DNA of 64,000 nt from Bacteroidales bacterium. GTDB lineage: Bacteria > Bacteroidota > Bacteroidia > Bacteroidales > GWF2-38-335. A program made the translations under genes and the position numbers. The notes beneath the pieces are model-generated. The model was not told the origin of the DNA and did no database searches. It saw only the letters and a list, made by a program, of their open reading frames with translations. This document shows, in pieces, positions 27,488 to 35,896 of this stretch; the first letter of the stretch is position 1, and the number at the start of each line of letters is the position of its first letter. The stretch covers positions 1-64,000 of the forward strand of contig JAFGXD010000090.1 in the NCBI GenBank assembly GCA_016936815.1, in the 5' to 3' direction.

Positions 27488-27967
27488 TTGAAATACTCTG
27501 TAAAAGATATTATTATTGGGGCATTGGTATTTCCTGCCGGCGATTTAATTGCCGCTTTTATTACCGGAGATTTTTGCCTAATGCGATTAATTGGAATTAT
27601 TCTTGTTGGAGCAATTATTTACGCTTTCGAAATACCAAATTTTTTCCGCTGGATAGAAAAAACATCTTCAAAATATAAGGGAATTAAACTCTCCATTTAT
27701 AAGACAAGTTTGTCAACTTTGTACTTTAATCCCCTTTGGATTTCAAGACATATGGCCTTAATAATGTGGTTTTCAGGAAAAAGCAACGAGATTTCTACTG
27801 AAATTTTTTATCAGGGCTTATTATCATTTATTTTCTCTCTTCCTATTACTCTAGCCGGTAATTTTATGGTTCAAAATATGCTCCATTTTAAATACCGGTT
27901 TTTTGGTTCGGCATTGTTTTCAGTAGTAATGGCTGTTTACTATGCATTAAGCATGGAGTATCTTTAA
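27488..27967 (+). CDS. Four-helix membrane protein, possibly Mpv17/PMP22-like
   Basis: A 159-residue membrane protein starting at TTG, because no in-frame ATG precedes the conserved-looking MKYSVKDIIIGALVFPAGDL opening. Four hydrophobic segments are visible (about 7-25, 32-50, 105-125 and 132-158). Its layout recalls the eukaryotic Mpv17/PMP22 family: an early GDLI motif, a central segment ending in an aromatic-rich stretch, and a late F-x-x-Q-N-M-L-x-x-K-Y-R pattern. The resemblance is weak and needs a profile search. It lies between the basic secreted protein gene and uvrC, the latter with its own promoter. Confidence 0.55.
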   Translation: MKYSVKDIIIGALVFPAGDLIAAFITGDFCLMRLIGIILVGAIIYAFEIPNFFRWIEKTSSKYKGIKLSIYKTSLSTLYFNPLWISRHMALIMWFSGKSNEISTEIFYQGLLSFIFSLPITLAGNFMVQNMLHFKYRFFGSALFSVVMAVYYALSMEYL

Positions 27968-27971
27968 TCTA

Positions 27972-28002
27972 TTGTTTTTATCATTAAAATTCCCTAGGTT
28001 TG
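27972..28002 (+). promoter_or_regulatory. Promoter for uvrC
   Basis: TTG at 27972-27974 and TAGGTTTG at 27995-28002, spaced by 20 bases, match the Bacteroidota consensus. Transcription should start just before the uvrC ATG at 28022, leaving a very short leader. It probably also drives the downstream DUF4271 and hemD genes. Confidence 0.7.
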
Positions 28003-28021
28003 AGGCTACGCATTAAAAATA

Positions 28022-29833
28022 ATGAAACAAAAGGAAAATATTGACCTAATTCTTAAGTCGCTTCCCGAATTACCCGGTGTATATCAATTTTTTGACAAAG
28101 ATGATGTCCTCATGTATATTGGCAAAGCAAAAAATCTTAAGAAAAGGGTTAGCTCCTATTTTGTAAAAAATCATGCAGCTGCCAAAACTAGGATTATGGT
28201 AGCTAAGATTGAGAATATTAGACATATTGTTGTTGAAACCGAAACAGACGCATTATTGTTGGAGAATAATCTGGTTAAAAAACACCAACCCAAATACAAT
28301 GTCATGCTAAAGGATGATAAAACTTTTCCATGGATTTGTATTAAGAAAGAGGATTTTCCCAGAGTTTTTAAAACAAGAAACGTTTATCGCGATGGCTCTG
28401 AATACTTTGGCCCATATGCAAGCGGTCTTATGCTTAACACTTTACTTGATTTAATTAGAAAAATTTTTCAACTTAGAACATGCAAACACACCTTATCTGA
28501 AGAAAATATAAAAAAGAAAAAAATTAAAACCTGCCTCGAATACCATATTGGAAACTGTAAAGCCCCTTGTGCAGGTTATGTAAACACAGAAGAATACGAA
28601 CAAAACATAAATCAAATTAAAAATATTCTTAAGGGAAATATTCAATCGGTTTTGCAATTTCTAAACCAACAAATGTTGGAAAAAGCAGAAAAAATGCTCT
28701 TTGAAGAAGCTCAAGAAATAAAAGAGAAAATATTACTAATTGAAGGATATAAAGCAAAATCAACAATTGTAAATCCTGCCATCTCAAACCTTGATGTTTT
28801 TGGCTACGCTGAAGACGAAAAAATTGCCGTTGTAAACTTTATTAAAGTACAGAATGGAGCAATAATTCAGGCTCATTCTGTTGAATTAGTTAAAAAGCTA
28901 GATGAAGCCAAAGAAGATTTGTTGCTTTTTGCTATTCTTGAAATAAGAGAAAGATTATTTAGTACTGTTAAAAATGTTATTGTACCTTTTAAACCTTCTT
29001 TAATTCCTGATAATTTCACCTTTATTGTGCCTAAGCAAGGCGACAAAATGAAACTTTTGGAGCTATCCTTACGCAACGCTAAATACTATCTTCTTGAAAA
29101 GAGAAAGAGACAAGAAATAAAAAACCCGGAAACAGGAATAATACGAAAACTTGAAGTTGTTAGAAAAGATCTTAGAATGACTGATTTACCAAGACATATA
29201 GAATGTTTCGACAATTCCAATCTTCAGGGAACAAACCCGGTTGCAGCCTGCGTTGTTTTTAGAAACGCAAAACCGTATAAATCTGATTACAGGCACTTTA
29301 ATATTAAAACAGTAGATGGTCCCGACGATTTTGCTTCAATGACAGAAGTGGTGTTCAGAAGATACAAAAGGTTAATTGATGAAAACAAATCTCTTCCTCA
29401 ATTAATAATAATTGATGGAGGAAAAGGTCAGTTAAGCGCTGCTCTAAATGCCTTAGAAACTTTAGGTTTAAGAGGTAAACTAACTATTATTGGAATAGCA
29501 AAGAAGCTGGAAGAAATATATTTTCCTAACGATAGCATTCCGGTATATCTTGACAAAAGGTCTGAAACTCTGCGACTTATCCAACAATTAAGAAATGAAG
29601 CACACCGTTTTGGAATAAGTTTTCATAGAACCAAAAGAAAAAGTAAATTTGCAGCTAGTCTGCTTACCGATATTCCCGGAATTGGAAGTTCTGCCGCAGA
29701 AACTCTTCTTAAGAAGTATAAATCGGTTGAAAGACTTAAAAAATGTAGTCTGAAAGAATTAACAGAAATTGTGGGCAAAAGTAAAGCCGGAAAAATTAAA
29801 ACATATTTTGAAAGTGAAAAACCAATTTCCTGA
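28022..29833 (+). CDS. uvrC: Excinuclease ABC subunit C
   Basis: UvrC, 603 residues, makes the dual incisions in nucleotide excision repair after UvrA/UvrB mark a lesion. Domains in order: GIY-YIG nuclease (about 14-95; GVYQFFDKDDVLMYIGKAKN), a Cys-containing linker (CKHTLSEEN ... CLEYHIGNCKAPC), a UVR UvrB-interaction motif (about 205-240), the RNase H-like endonuclease domain (ECFDNSNLQGTNPVA, IIDGGKGQL) and a C-terminal helix-hairpin-helix pair (LLTDIPGIGSSAAETLLKKY). It is complete. The DUF4271 gene follows within 14 bases. Confidence 0.97.
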   Translation: MKQKENIDLILKSLPELPGVYQFFDKDDVLMYIGKAKNLKKRVSSYFVKNHAAAKTRIMVAKIENIRHIVVETETDALLLENNLVKKHQPKYNVMLKDDKTFPWICIKKEDFPRVFKTRNVYRDGSEYFGPYASGLMLNTLLDLIRKIFQLRTCKHTLSEENIKKKKIKTCLEYHIGNCKAPCAGYVNTEEYEQNINQIKNILKGNIQSVLQFLNQQMLEKAEKMLFEEAQEIKEKILLIEGYKAKSTIVNPAISNLDVFGYAEDEKIAVVNFIKVQNGAIIQAHSVELVKKLDEAKEDLLLFAILEIRERLFSTVKNVIVPFKPSLIPDNFTFIVPKQGDKMKLLELSLRNAKYYLLEKRKRQEIKNPETGIIRKLEVVRKDLRMTDLPRHIECFDNSNLQGTNPVAACVVFRNAKPYKSDYRHFNIKTVDGPDDFASMTEVVFRRYKRLIDENKSLPQLIIIDGGKGQLSAALNALETLGLRGKLTIIGIAKKLEEIYFPNDSIPVYLDKRSETLRLIQQLRNEAHRFGISFHRTKRKSKFAASLLTDIPGIGSSAAETLLKKYKSVERLKKCSLKELTEIVGKSKAGKIKTYFESEKPIS

Positions 29834-29846
29834 AATAGTATTTAAT

Positions 29847-30836
29847 ATGCCGCCTCAGCAAGACAGCACAAGTTTGGTTTTAAGTCCATATTTGCAAAAT
29901 TACTATCGCTATTTACGCTCGGTTGAAAAAGATTCCTTTTTTCATAAAAAATATAATCTTGCAACTTACAATCTCTTTATTAATCCTCCCGAGAAAAAAC
30001 AAGACAACAAACTTTGGTTTGTAAAAGATTCTATAATTATAAGCAAAAACGATAGTACTGTTCAACCGGCTTTGCCATTAGAAGATACTCTTGAAACAGT
30101 TTCTAAAAACGACAGCATATTAACTGAAACACTTGAAATACCAAAATTTGATGCAAATAATCAGGAAAAAACACTTTCAAAAATAGAAAAATTCGATTGG
30201 TATCTTATTGTTATTATTGGAGCCGTAATATTTTTTGCATGGATAAGATTTTTTTTCAGAAGAGAATTAGATAAAATTTTCGAATCTTTATTTAATAATC
30301 AAACATCTCATAAAGTGTTTTTGGAACAAAATGCAAATACCCAAAGAGCTTCTTTTTTACTCAACTTTCTTTTTGTATTAAGTATGTCGTTTTTTTTGTT
30401 TTTTGTCGCTCAATTTTCTGAAATAACTCTGTTTAATAAAGATAAACCCCTATTGTTTTTATTGATTTATGGAATAATTATTTTGGTTTATCTATTAAAG
30501 TTAGTTGTTTATAAAATTTTAGGCAATCTTTTACTTGCAGAACGCGAATGTAACGAGTACCTACATAATGTCTTCCTTTATAATAAAGCTGTTGGAATAT
30601 CCTTACTGCCAATTAGTATTGGACTTTCTTACCTACCTCCGAACTTACACTTTCATTTGCTTATTACAGGGGGAATTTTGTTTGCAATTTCCTTTATAGC
30701 AAGAGTTTACAGGGGATTGCAAATTTCTTATCGTGCAAAAGTATCACCGTTTTATTTGTTTTTGTATCTTTGTACCCTTGAAATTGCACCATTTTTAGTG
30801 CTTTTCAAGTATTTTGGAATCCTCGGATTTAAGTAA
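29847..30836 (+). CDS. DUF4271 membrane protein
   Basis: About 329 residues. I take the ATG giving MPPQQD, the first after the uvrC stop; an earlier in-frame TTG lies inside uvrC. Residues 1-120 are a soluble Asn/Ser/Asp-rich region. A single hydrophobic helix (about 125-143) follows, then five or six transmembrane helices make up the DUF4271 domain (from about 180; YLLKLVVYKILGNLL, then ECNEYLHNVFLYNKAVGISLLP). The function is unknown. In Bacteroidota this family is typically encoded directly upstream of hemD, as here, which suggests a link to the envelope or to haem metabolism. Confidence 0.85.
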   Translation: MPPQQDSTSLVLSPYLQNYYRYLRSVEKDSFFHKKYNLATYNLFINPPEKKQDNKLWFVKDSIIISKNDSTVQPALPLEDTLETVSKNDSILTETLEIPKFDANNQEKTLSKIEKFDWYLIVIIGAVIFFAWIRFFFRRELDKIFESLFNNQTSHKVFLEQNANTQRASFLLNFLFVLSMSFFLFFVAQFSEITLFNKDKPLLFLLIYGIIILVYLLKLVVYKILGNLLLAERECNEYLHNVFLYNKAVGISLLPISIGLSYLPPNLHFHLLITGGILFAISFIARVYRGLQISYRAKVSPFYLFLYLCTLEIAPFLVLFKYFGILGFK

Positions 30837-30865
30837 TGAAGGTATAATTTAAAAACGGAATCAGA

Positions 30866-31621
30866 TTGAAAATCAGGAAGATATTGGTCTCCCAGCCGGA
30901 ACCAAAAACAGACAAGTCGCCTTATTTTGATTTAGCTAAAAAGTATTCTTTGCAGATTGATTTCCGACCTTTTATTAAGGTTGAGGGTGTAAGCGTAAAA
31001 GATTTCCGGCAAGATAGGATAAATATTGCTGAGCATACAGGAGTAATTTTTACTTCCCGCACAGCAGTAGACCATTTCTTTAGAATTTGTGAAGAAATGC
31101 GCATCTGCGTTCCAGATACTATGAAATATTTTTGCATTTCTGAATCTATAGCCTTCTATCTTCAAAAATACATTGTTTACAGAAAAAGAAAAATATTTTA
31201 CGGAAAAAGTAAATTCGAAGAGCTTATGGATTTAATAACAAAGCATAAAGAAGATTTATTCTTACTGCCCTTGTCCGATATCCACAAACAGGAAATTCCT
31301 GAAGCTCTGGAAAAACAAAAAATCCGCTTTAACAAAGCAATTCTCTACAGAACAGTAAGTTCAGATTTATCAGACTTAAAAAATATCGACTATGATGTGT
31401 TGGTTTTTTTCAGTCCCTCCGGAATAAAATCTTTATTGCAAAACTTTCCTGAATTTGCTCAGGATACAACAAAAATTGCAGCTTTTGGACCATCAACCTC
31501 ACGAGCAGTCAAAGAAGCCAAATTACGACTGGATATTCAAGCCCCTCGTCCCAATGCACCTTCAATGACCATGGCTCTTGACCAATTTATTAAAAAACAC
31601 AACAAAAACGGAAAAGAATAG
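30866..31621 (+). CDS. hemD: Uroporphyrinogen-III synthase
   Basis: HemD, 251 residues, closes hydroxymethylbilane to uroporphyrinogen III for haem and corrinoid synthesis. The start is TTG at 30866, chosen because the family-typical opening KIRKILVSQPEP begins immediately and no ATG is nearby. Recognisable segments are FRPFIKVEGV, VIFTSRTAVDHFF (first half) and VLVFFSPSGIKSLLQNFP plus AAFGPSTSRAVKEA (second half), the two lobes of the HemD fold. It is the last gene of the uvrC-DUF4271-hemD unit and converges with a large minus-strand gene. Confidence 0.9.
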   Translation: MKIRKILVSQPEPKTDKSPYFDLAKKYSLQIDFRPFIKVEGVSVKDFRQDRINIAEHTGVIFTSRTAVDHFFRICEEMRICVPDTMKYFCISESIAFYLQKYIVYRKRKIFYGKSKFEELMDLITKHKEDLFLLPLSDIHKQEIPEALEKQKIRFNKAILYRTVSSDLSDLKNIDYDVLVFFSPSGIKSLLQNFPEFAQDTTKIAAFGPSTSRAVKEAKLRLDIQAPRPNAPSMTMALDQFIKKHNKNGKE

Positions 31622-31660
31622 ACTCTGGTTTTTTATTAGCTTTTTTCTTCAAAATTTATT

Positions 31661-34600
31661 TTACTCCAATAAATACTTAGCAGTTGCCGAGCTTGTTCCA
31701 CTAATAAACCGCAATAAATACAAGCCTTTTGGTTTATTAGATAAATCTAGTACTATTTTGTTTTGTCCATAGTTAAACTCGTAAATTGACAAGAGTTCAC
31801 CGGTACTGGAAAATATTTCAACCCTGCTAAAAGACAATAGATTTTCTATTTGTACTATTCCGGAGCCGGGATTTGGAAAAACTTGAAAATCTGAAAAAGC
31901 CATGTTTTCGGAAATACTTAACGGAAGTACAGATACTGTAATTTCGGCAGTATCGCTACACCCAAATTCGTTTGTTACCAAAACCCAGTATTGGGTAGTT
32001 GTATCAGGCGATGCCTCAGGAGACGAAACAATTGTACTATTTAAACCTTCCGAAGGCCACCATTGATAGCTTTCACCCCCTGTGGCACTTAAAACCGTTG
32101 TTTCTCCAAAATATATCTCAACATCTTCTGAAACAATAATTTCCGGCAAAGGATAAACATTGGCAATTACTTCAGCTCTTTCGCTTATACAGTCTTGCCC
32201 TTTTACTTTCCAATCGAAAAAATAGTAATAAAAATCTTGTTCCTGTCCATCAACGTTTGAGCCTGTTAGGGAAACAAGTCCGGGAATTGTATAGGGATAA
32301 TCTGGTGATCCATCGTTTATTCTGAAAAAATCTATTAAACTACCACTTACTTTTAAATAATATCCCGAATATGGCTCAATATTAAACCCCAAAGAAACAA
32401 CCTGCTCTCCTGCTCCAACATAAACATTGGCAGTATGTATAACTGAACCTCCATCGCCGCTTAATACCTCTATAGTTCTTGTGCCCGCAGAATTAGAATA
32501 TACTTTAACTGTTTCTAAGGTAAAGAAATCGTATGCGTCGAAGAAAATTCCTCTTAAATCGTTTGAATTGAAATTTCCTCCTGACCCGAAACTATTATCT
32601 ACCGGACCAACACTAAGTAATGGACTTTCAACAAGTTCCTCAACAAAAAAAGATGTTGTTTCGTTAATAACAGTGCTATAACTAGATCCTGTTGCTATGG
32701 ATGAAGTTGAGCCTAATTCATTAAACCAGTATAATAATCCGGCAGAACTCGAGTTTGCAACTAGATTTACTTCACCTTCTCCACATATTGTATCTCCTTC
32801 GCAAAAAGGCATTTCCGGTTTGTTTACAGAAATATATGAGGTTTTAATAATACTATCGTTTCCAATACTGTTTTCAACAGATAACTTAACAGTATAGGTT
32901 CCGTTTTCGGGATAAAAATGATATGGGTTTTGCATTGTTGAAGTAGTACCATCACCAAAATCCCAAAACCATGATGTTGGATTAAAGCCCGATTGGTCTG
33001 TAAAATTTACTTCCCCTGTGCAAGTTTCGTTTACATTAGAAGAAAAATTTGCAAGGGGCGGAAAAATCAAATCGTTTTCGGAATTAAGAATAATATCAGA
33101 AACCATTATTGACCCGGAAACCGATTGGTTAAAGAGAAATTTTATTTGTTCTACCGAGCTTAAATCAATTCCTTCAAAAGAGGAAACCGGAATTGAAATT
33201 GTGTTGTGTAATAATTTTGGAAGAGTATTATTTAATGTCCCCGGAGGAGAATATAGAGCATTGCTATGTTCACTTATTTGTTGATTGGCAACAAACCCAT
33301 AAGAATCAATTAATTGTACTGTAAAATTTAAAGGAGATGCTCCAGTATAACTAATAAAATTTACTGCAAGTCTAAATTGAAGAGAATTAAACTGGGTAAA
33401 ATTTCTAAATGCTTCTGGAATATCGTTTGTATATTCATCAGCGGAGGAATTCCATCCTATTTGTAATTGGGAAAGACTAAGAGAGCTTGAACCATGGGGC
33501 TCCTGAGCAGTTCCTTCGTCCAAACAATATCCGCTGCAAATACTGTAATTTGTAAGACCAGAAAATCCCACATCATCAGTAAGACTGTTAAGAATTTCAC
33601 AAGTTTGATTATCTAAACGATTAATTTCTAACCTCTTAGATTTTGCAGGATGAAATGAAACAAAAACTTCACTTGCATCGAGACCACTAGAAACCGGAGG
33701 ATCAATATCTTCTGTTTGTAGAATTGGAAGGAATTGTGTTTCGTTTCCGACATAAACCCTAAAAAAGGCTGATAAATAAGTAATAAGAGCAGCTCTTTGT
33801 TGGGCAGAGCTTAATCTTTGGTTCGATGAAGAATTAGTCCCGCAATGCGAATCGTTTTGAAACATATCTTCATAACCCCAATCGTCGGAAGCTCCTGCCG
33901 GGAACTGACCGGGAGTCCAAATTGTATTAAAGAAATTATGATTGGCGCCTAAAATCAAAACCGAATGTTTTGGAGCCTCATCGTTTGCATCATTATATCT
34001 GGCATCATCGAAGTAGTGAATACCCTGAAGATTTGAAACATCTCCATCGCAATAAGGAGCAATATTCATAAGAGGAATTCCATTAAGTACTTTTCTACCA
34101 AAATCTACGGGAGCAAGAGTAAGAACCGCCTTTATACCATAGGGGTTACCCTGTTCATTATTTAACAAGGCATGCTCAACAACACCTTCACCTCCGCGAG
34201 AATGCCCCATGGTTCCAACTCTGTCTAAATCTAGTTTTCCAACAAATTGAGTTCCAAAAGGACTACCGCCAACACTATTGTAAGTTTGCCAAAGATTCAA
34301 ATGATGCTGAACTAATTCTCCTCTTGCACGCATGCCAAAGTCGGAAACATCGTTATCTGTTGCATTTATGGCATTGGCAGATATTGAAATAACAATATAT
34401 CCGTGACCGGCCATAAATTCAGCAAGATAATCATAACCCTGATAACTTGGTAAAATATCGTAAGAACTGGTGCATGGCCACGAACTGGATGTTCCATTTG
34501 TTGAAGGATTATAACAAGTTGAATGTCGCCCATGCAAAAATATTAAAACAGGAAAAGGTCCTGCAGTTAAATCTGAGGGATAAAAAACCCTACCTATTAC

Positions 34601-34789
34601 CTCAACTGATGAAGGAAATGTTGGAGGAGAATATGCCAAATCTCCCAAGTCGTAATCCTGATAAAGAACAGAATAGGGTCCTGAGATACCGGGATCTGCT
34701 GTTTGTGATTTACAAATTAATGAGTTGAATAAAAAGAATATTGTAAAACAAATTATTGAAAGAGAATTCAGATTTTGATTATTTTTCAT
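31661..34789 (-). CDS. T9SS-secreted alpha/beta hydrolase with PKD domain
   Basis: A 1042-residue secreted enzyme. A signal peptide (1-29) is followed by an alpha/beta hydrolase domain (about 35-355) of the chlorophyllase/polyester-hydrolase-like type. The oxyanion region is FLHGRHSTC, the nucleophile elbow is GHSRGG with Ser197, and a late GANHNFF segment is a probable catalytic His. A lectin-like or unknown beta region comes next, then a PKD domain (about 575-650; WFWDFGDG), an Ig-like segment, a second beta-domain and a T9SS type A sorting tail (FQVFPNPGSG ... KYLLE). Esterase or lipase action on an extracellular substrate is inferred; the substrate cannot be read. A small exported-protein gene lies 9 bases upstream on the same strand. 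Confidence 0.85.
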   Translation of the reverse strand: MKNNQNLNSLSIICFTIFFLFNSLICKSQTADPGISGPYSVLYQDYDLGDLAYSPPTFPSSVEVIGRVFYPSDLTAGPFPVLIFLHGRHSTCYNPSTNGTSSSWPCTSSYDILPSYQGYDYLAEFMAGHGYIVISISANAINATDNDVSDFGMRARGELVQHHLNLWQTYNSVGGSPFGTQFVGKLDLDRVGTMGHSRGGEGVVEHALLNNEQGNPYGIKAVLTLAPVDFGRKVLNGIPLMNIAPYCDGDVSNLQGIHYFDDARYNDANDEAPKHSVLILGANHNFFNTIWTPGQFPAGASDDWGYEDMFQNDSHCGTNSSSNQRLSSAQQRAALITYLSAFFRVYVGNETQFLPILQTEDIDPPVSSGLDASEVFVSFHPAKSKRLEINRLDNQTCEILNSLTDDVGFSGLTNYSICSGYCLDEGTAQEPHGSSSLSLSQLQIGWNSSADEYTNDIPEAFRNFTQFNSLQFRLAVNFISYTGASPLNFTVQLIDSYGFVANQQISEHSNALYSPPGTLNNTLPKLLHNTISIPVSSFEGIDLSSVEQIKFLFNQSVSGSIMVSDIILNSENDLIFPPLANFSSNVNETCTGEVNFTDQSGFNPTSWFWDFGDGTTSTMQNPYHFYPENGTYTVKLSVENSIGNDSIIKTSYISVNKPEMPFCEGDTICGEGEVNLVANSSSAGLLYWFNELGSTSSIATGSSYSTVINETTSFFVEELVESPLLSVGPVDNSFGSGGNFNSNDLRGIFFDAYDFFTLETVKVYSNSAGTRTIEVLSGDGGSVIHTANVYVGAGEQVVSLGFNIEPYSGYYLKVSGSLIDFFRINDGSPDYPYTIPGLVSLTGSNVDGQEQDFYYYFFDWKVKGQDCISERAEVIANVYPLPEIIVSEDVEIYFGETTVLSATGGESYQWWPSEGLNSTIVSSPEASPDTTTQYWVLVTNEFGCSDTAEITVSVLPLSISENMAFSDFQVFPNPGSGIVQIENLLSFSRVEIFSSTGELLSIYEFNYGQNKIVLDLSNKPKGLYLLRFISGTSSATAKYLLE

Positions 34790-34798
34790 TTTTTTTAA

Positions 34799-35209
34799 TT
34801 ATTTGTTTAACAAATCCTTATCCAAAACGCCAATTTTCCAGTGTTTTCCCGAAAAAGTTCTATTTTCACCAATAGTTTTTTTGTTTTTAATATTTGAATC
34901 AAATAATCCATAAACCAAAACCATTTCATTATTATTCTTTATGGCTGAAAAGCTATCAAAATCAATCTTGAAAACTATTAGATTTTCGTTTCCATCGGGA
35001 TGTATACTCTTTGTAAAATATGAATCACCAATATGTAAGACATATCTCTCGCTGCCAATAATAAAACCCTTTTTTGAGGAAATGCATATTTCAATATTCT
35101 CCTTGTTCTTTTTTACTGAAAATAGTTTAATAGTATCTTGTTGGGCTTTTACTTTGGGAATTAATAAAATGAAAACAGACAATAAATAGATGAAATAATA
35201 TTTTTTCAT
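34799..35209 (-). CDS. Small exported protein, unknown
   Basis: A 136-residue protein. I start it at the ATG giving MKKYYFIYLL, which begins a signal peptide (to KAQQ near residue 23); the reading frame extends 16 codons further without a better start. The mature domain is beta-rich, with FIIGSERYVLHIGDSYFTKSIHPDG as its most distinctive segment. I recognise no family. It is directly upstream of the hydrolase gene and probably co-transcribed with it. Confidence 0.6.
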   Translation of the reverse strand: MKKYYFIYLLSVFILLIPKVKAQQDTIKLFSVKKNKENIEICISSKKGFIIGSERYVLHIGDSYFTKSIHPDGNENLIVFKIDFDSFSAIKNNNEMVLVYGLFDSNIKNKKTIGENRTFSGKHWKIGVLDKDLLNK

Positions 35210-35438
35210 TTTAGGATTTTGTATTTGTAAGGCAATAAAAGTATTAAAATACAACAAAGTAGTTTAATTTTTCTTTCATTATTATACAAAAGTATTGTAT
35301 AGCAGTACAAAAAAACCAAATTGTTTTATCTTGAGGAAAAACAATAAACAAAAACCATTAAAGTAGTATTAAGTAGTCATGTAGGCTATCTTGTGTTGTT
35401 CAATTCTGTCAACACTCCACAAAATTTTTCTGATATTT

Positions 35439-35765
35439 CTAATTAGTTGCGGTAATACCTTTAATAAAAGCATCAACAGCTACATCCATCTGAATTTCGT
35501 TAGTAATAATAATCTTTTTATTCATGCTTTGAAATTCTTCCTGAGTTTTACTAGAAATTTCTCTGGCAATTATTACCTCACAATCGCTAAGTTTTCTAAC
35601 TAAATCTAAATCTTTTTGTCCATTAGATTGACTTAGATTGTTTTCAATATAACGAAACGATCCTACGTGGTTGTTTTCTACCTCAATTATTTTAAACCAC
35701 TTAGCATTCGCAAAGTCTTGTGAAATAGAAACATTGTTGTCGGTTGGTATTGCAATCTTTTTCAT
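35439..35765 (-). CDS. NifX/NifB-domain iron-molybdenum cofactor-binding-like protein
   Basis: A 108-residue single-domain protein of the dinitrogenase Fe-Mo cofactor biosynthesis (NifX-NifB C-terminal) family. The opening KIAIPTDNN, the core WFKIIEVENN and the motif DCEVIIAREIS-x-x-TQEEF are typical. Outside nitrogen fixers such proteins are thought to bind metal-sulfur clusters or act in redox sensing; no nif genes are visible here. It has a strong promoter and an operator-like palindrome just upstream. It lies downstream of the DUF362 ferredoxin gene on the same strand but with about 130 bases and its own promoter between them. Confidence 0.85.
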   Translation of the reverse strand: MKKIAIPTDNNVSISQDFANAKWFKIIEVENNHVGSFRYIENNLSQSNGQKDLDLVRKLSDCEVIIAREISSKTQEEFQSMNKKIIITNEIQMDVAVDAFIKGITATN

Positions 35766-35785
35766 ATTAGTATGGGTTAAGACTG

Positions 35786-35816
35786 CAAATTTACAATTTT
35801 AATATATTCAAGTCAA
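35786..35816 (-). promoter_or_regulatory. Promoter for the NifX-like gene
   Basis: Read on the minus strand, TTG (35814-35816) and TAAATTTG (35786-35793) are separated by 20 bases, an excellent match. The -7 element lies 20 bp before the ATG. Confidence 0.7.
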
Positions 35817-35819
35817 GTG

Positions 35820-35872
35820 TTTGTCACGAATTTTTATGCTTTCGTCATAATTAATTAGTCACTCGTCACAAA
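35820..35872. promoter_or_regulatory. Operator-like inverted repeat upstream of the NifX-like promoter
   Basis: TTTGTCACGA (35820-35829) and TCGTCACAAA (35863-35872) are inverted repeats at 9 of 10 positions. Two further GTCA words (TTCGTCAT at 35841, TTAGTCAC at 35856) lie between them. The block directly abuts the -33 element, the usual place for an activator site. The regulator is unknown. Confidence 0.45.
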
Positions 35873-35896
35873 TAGGTTGATTATCAAATATAAAGA

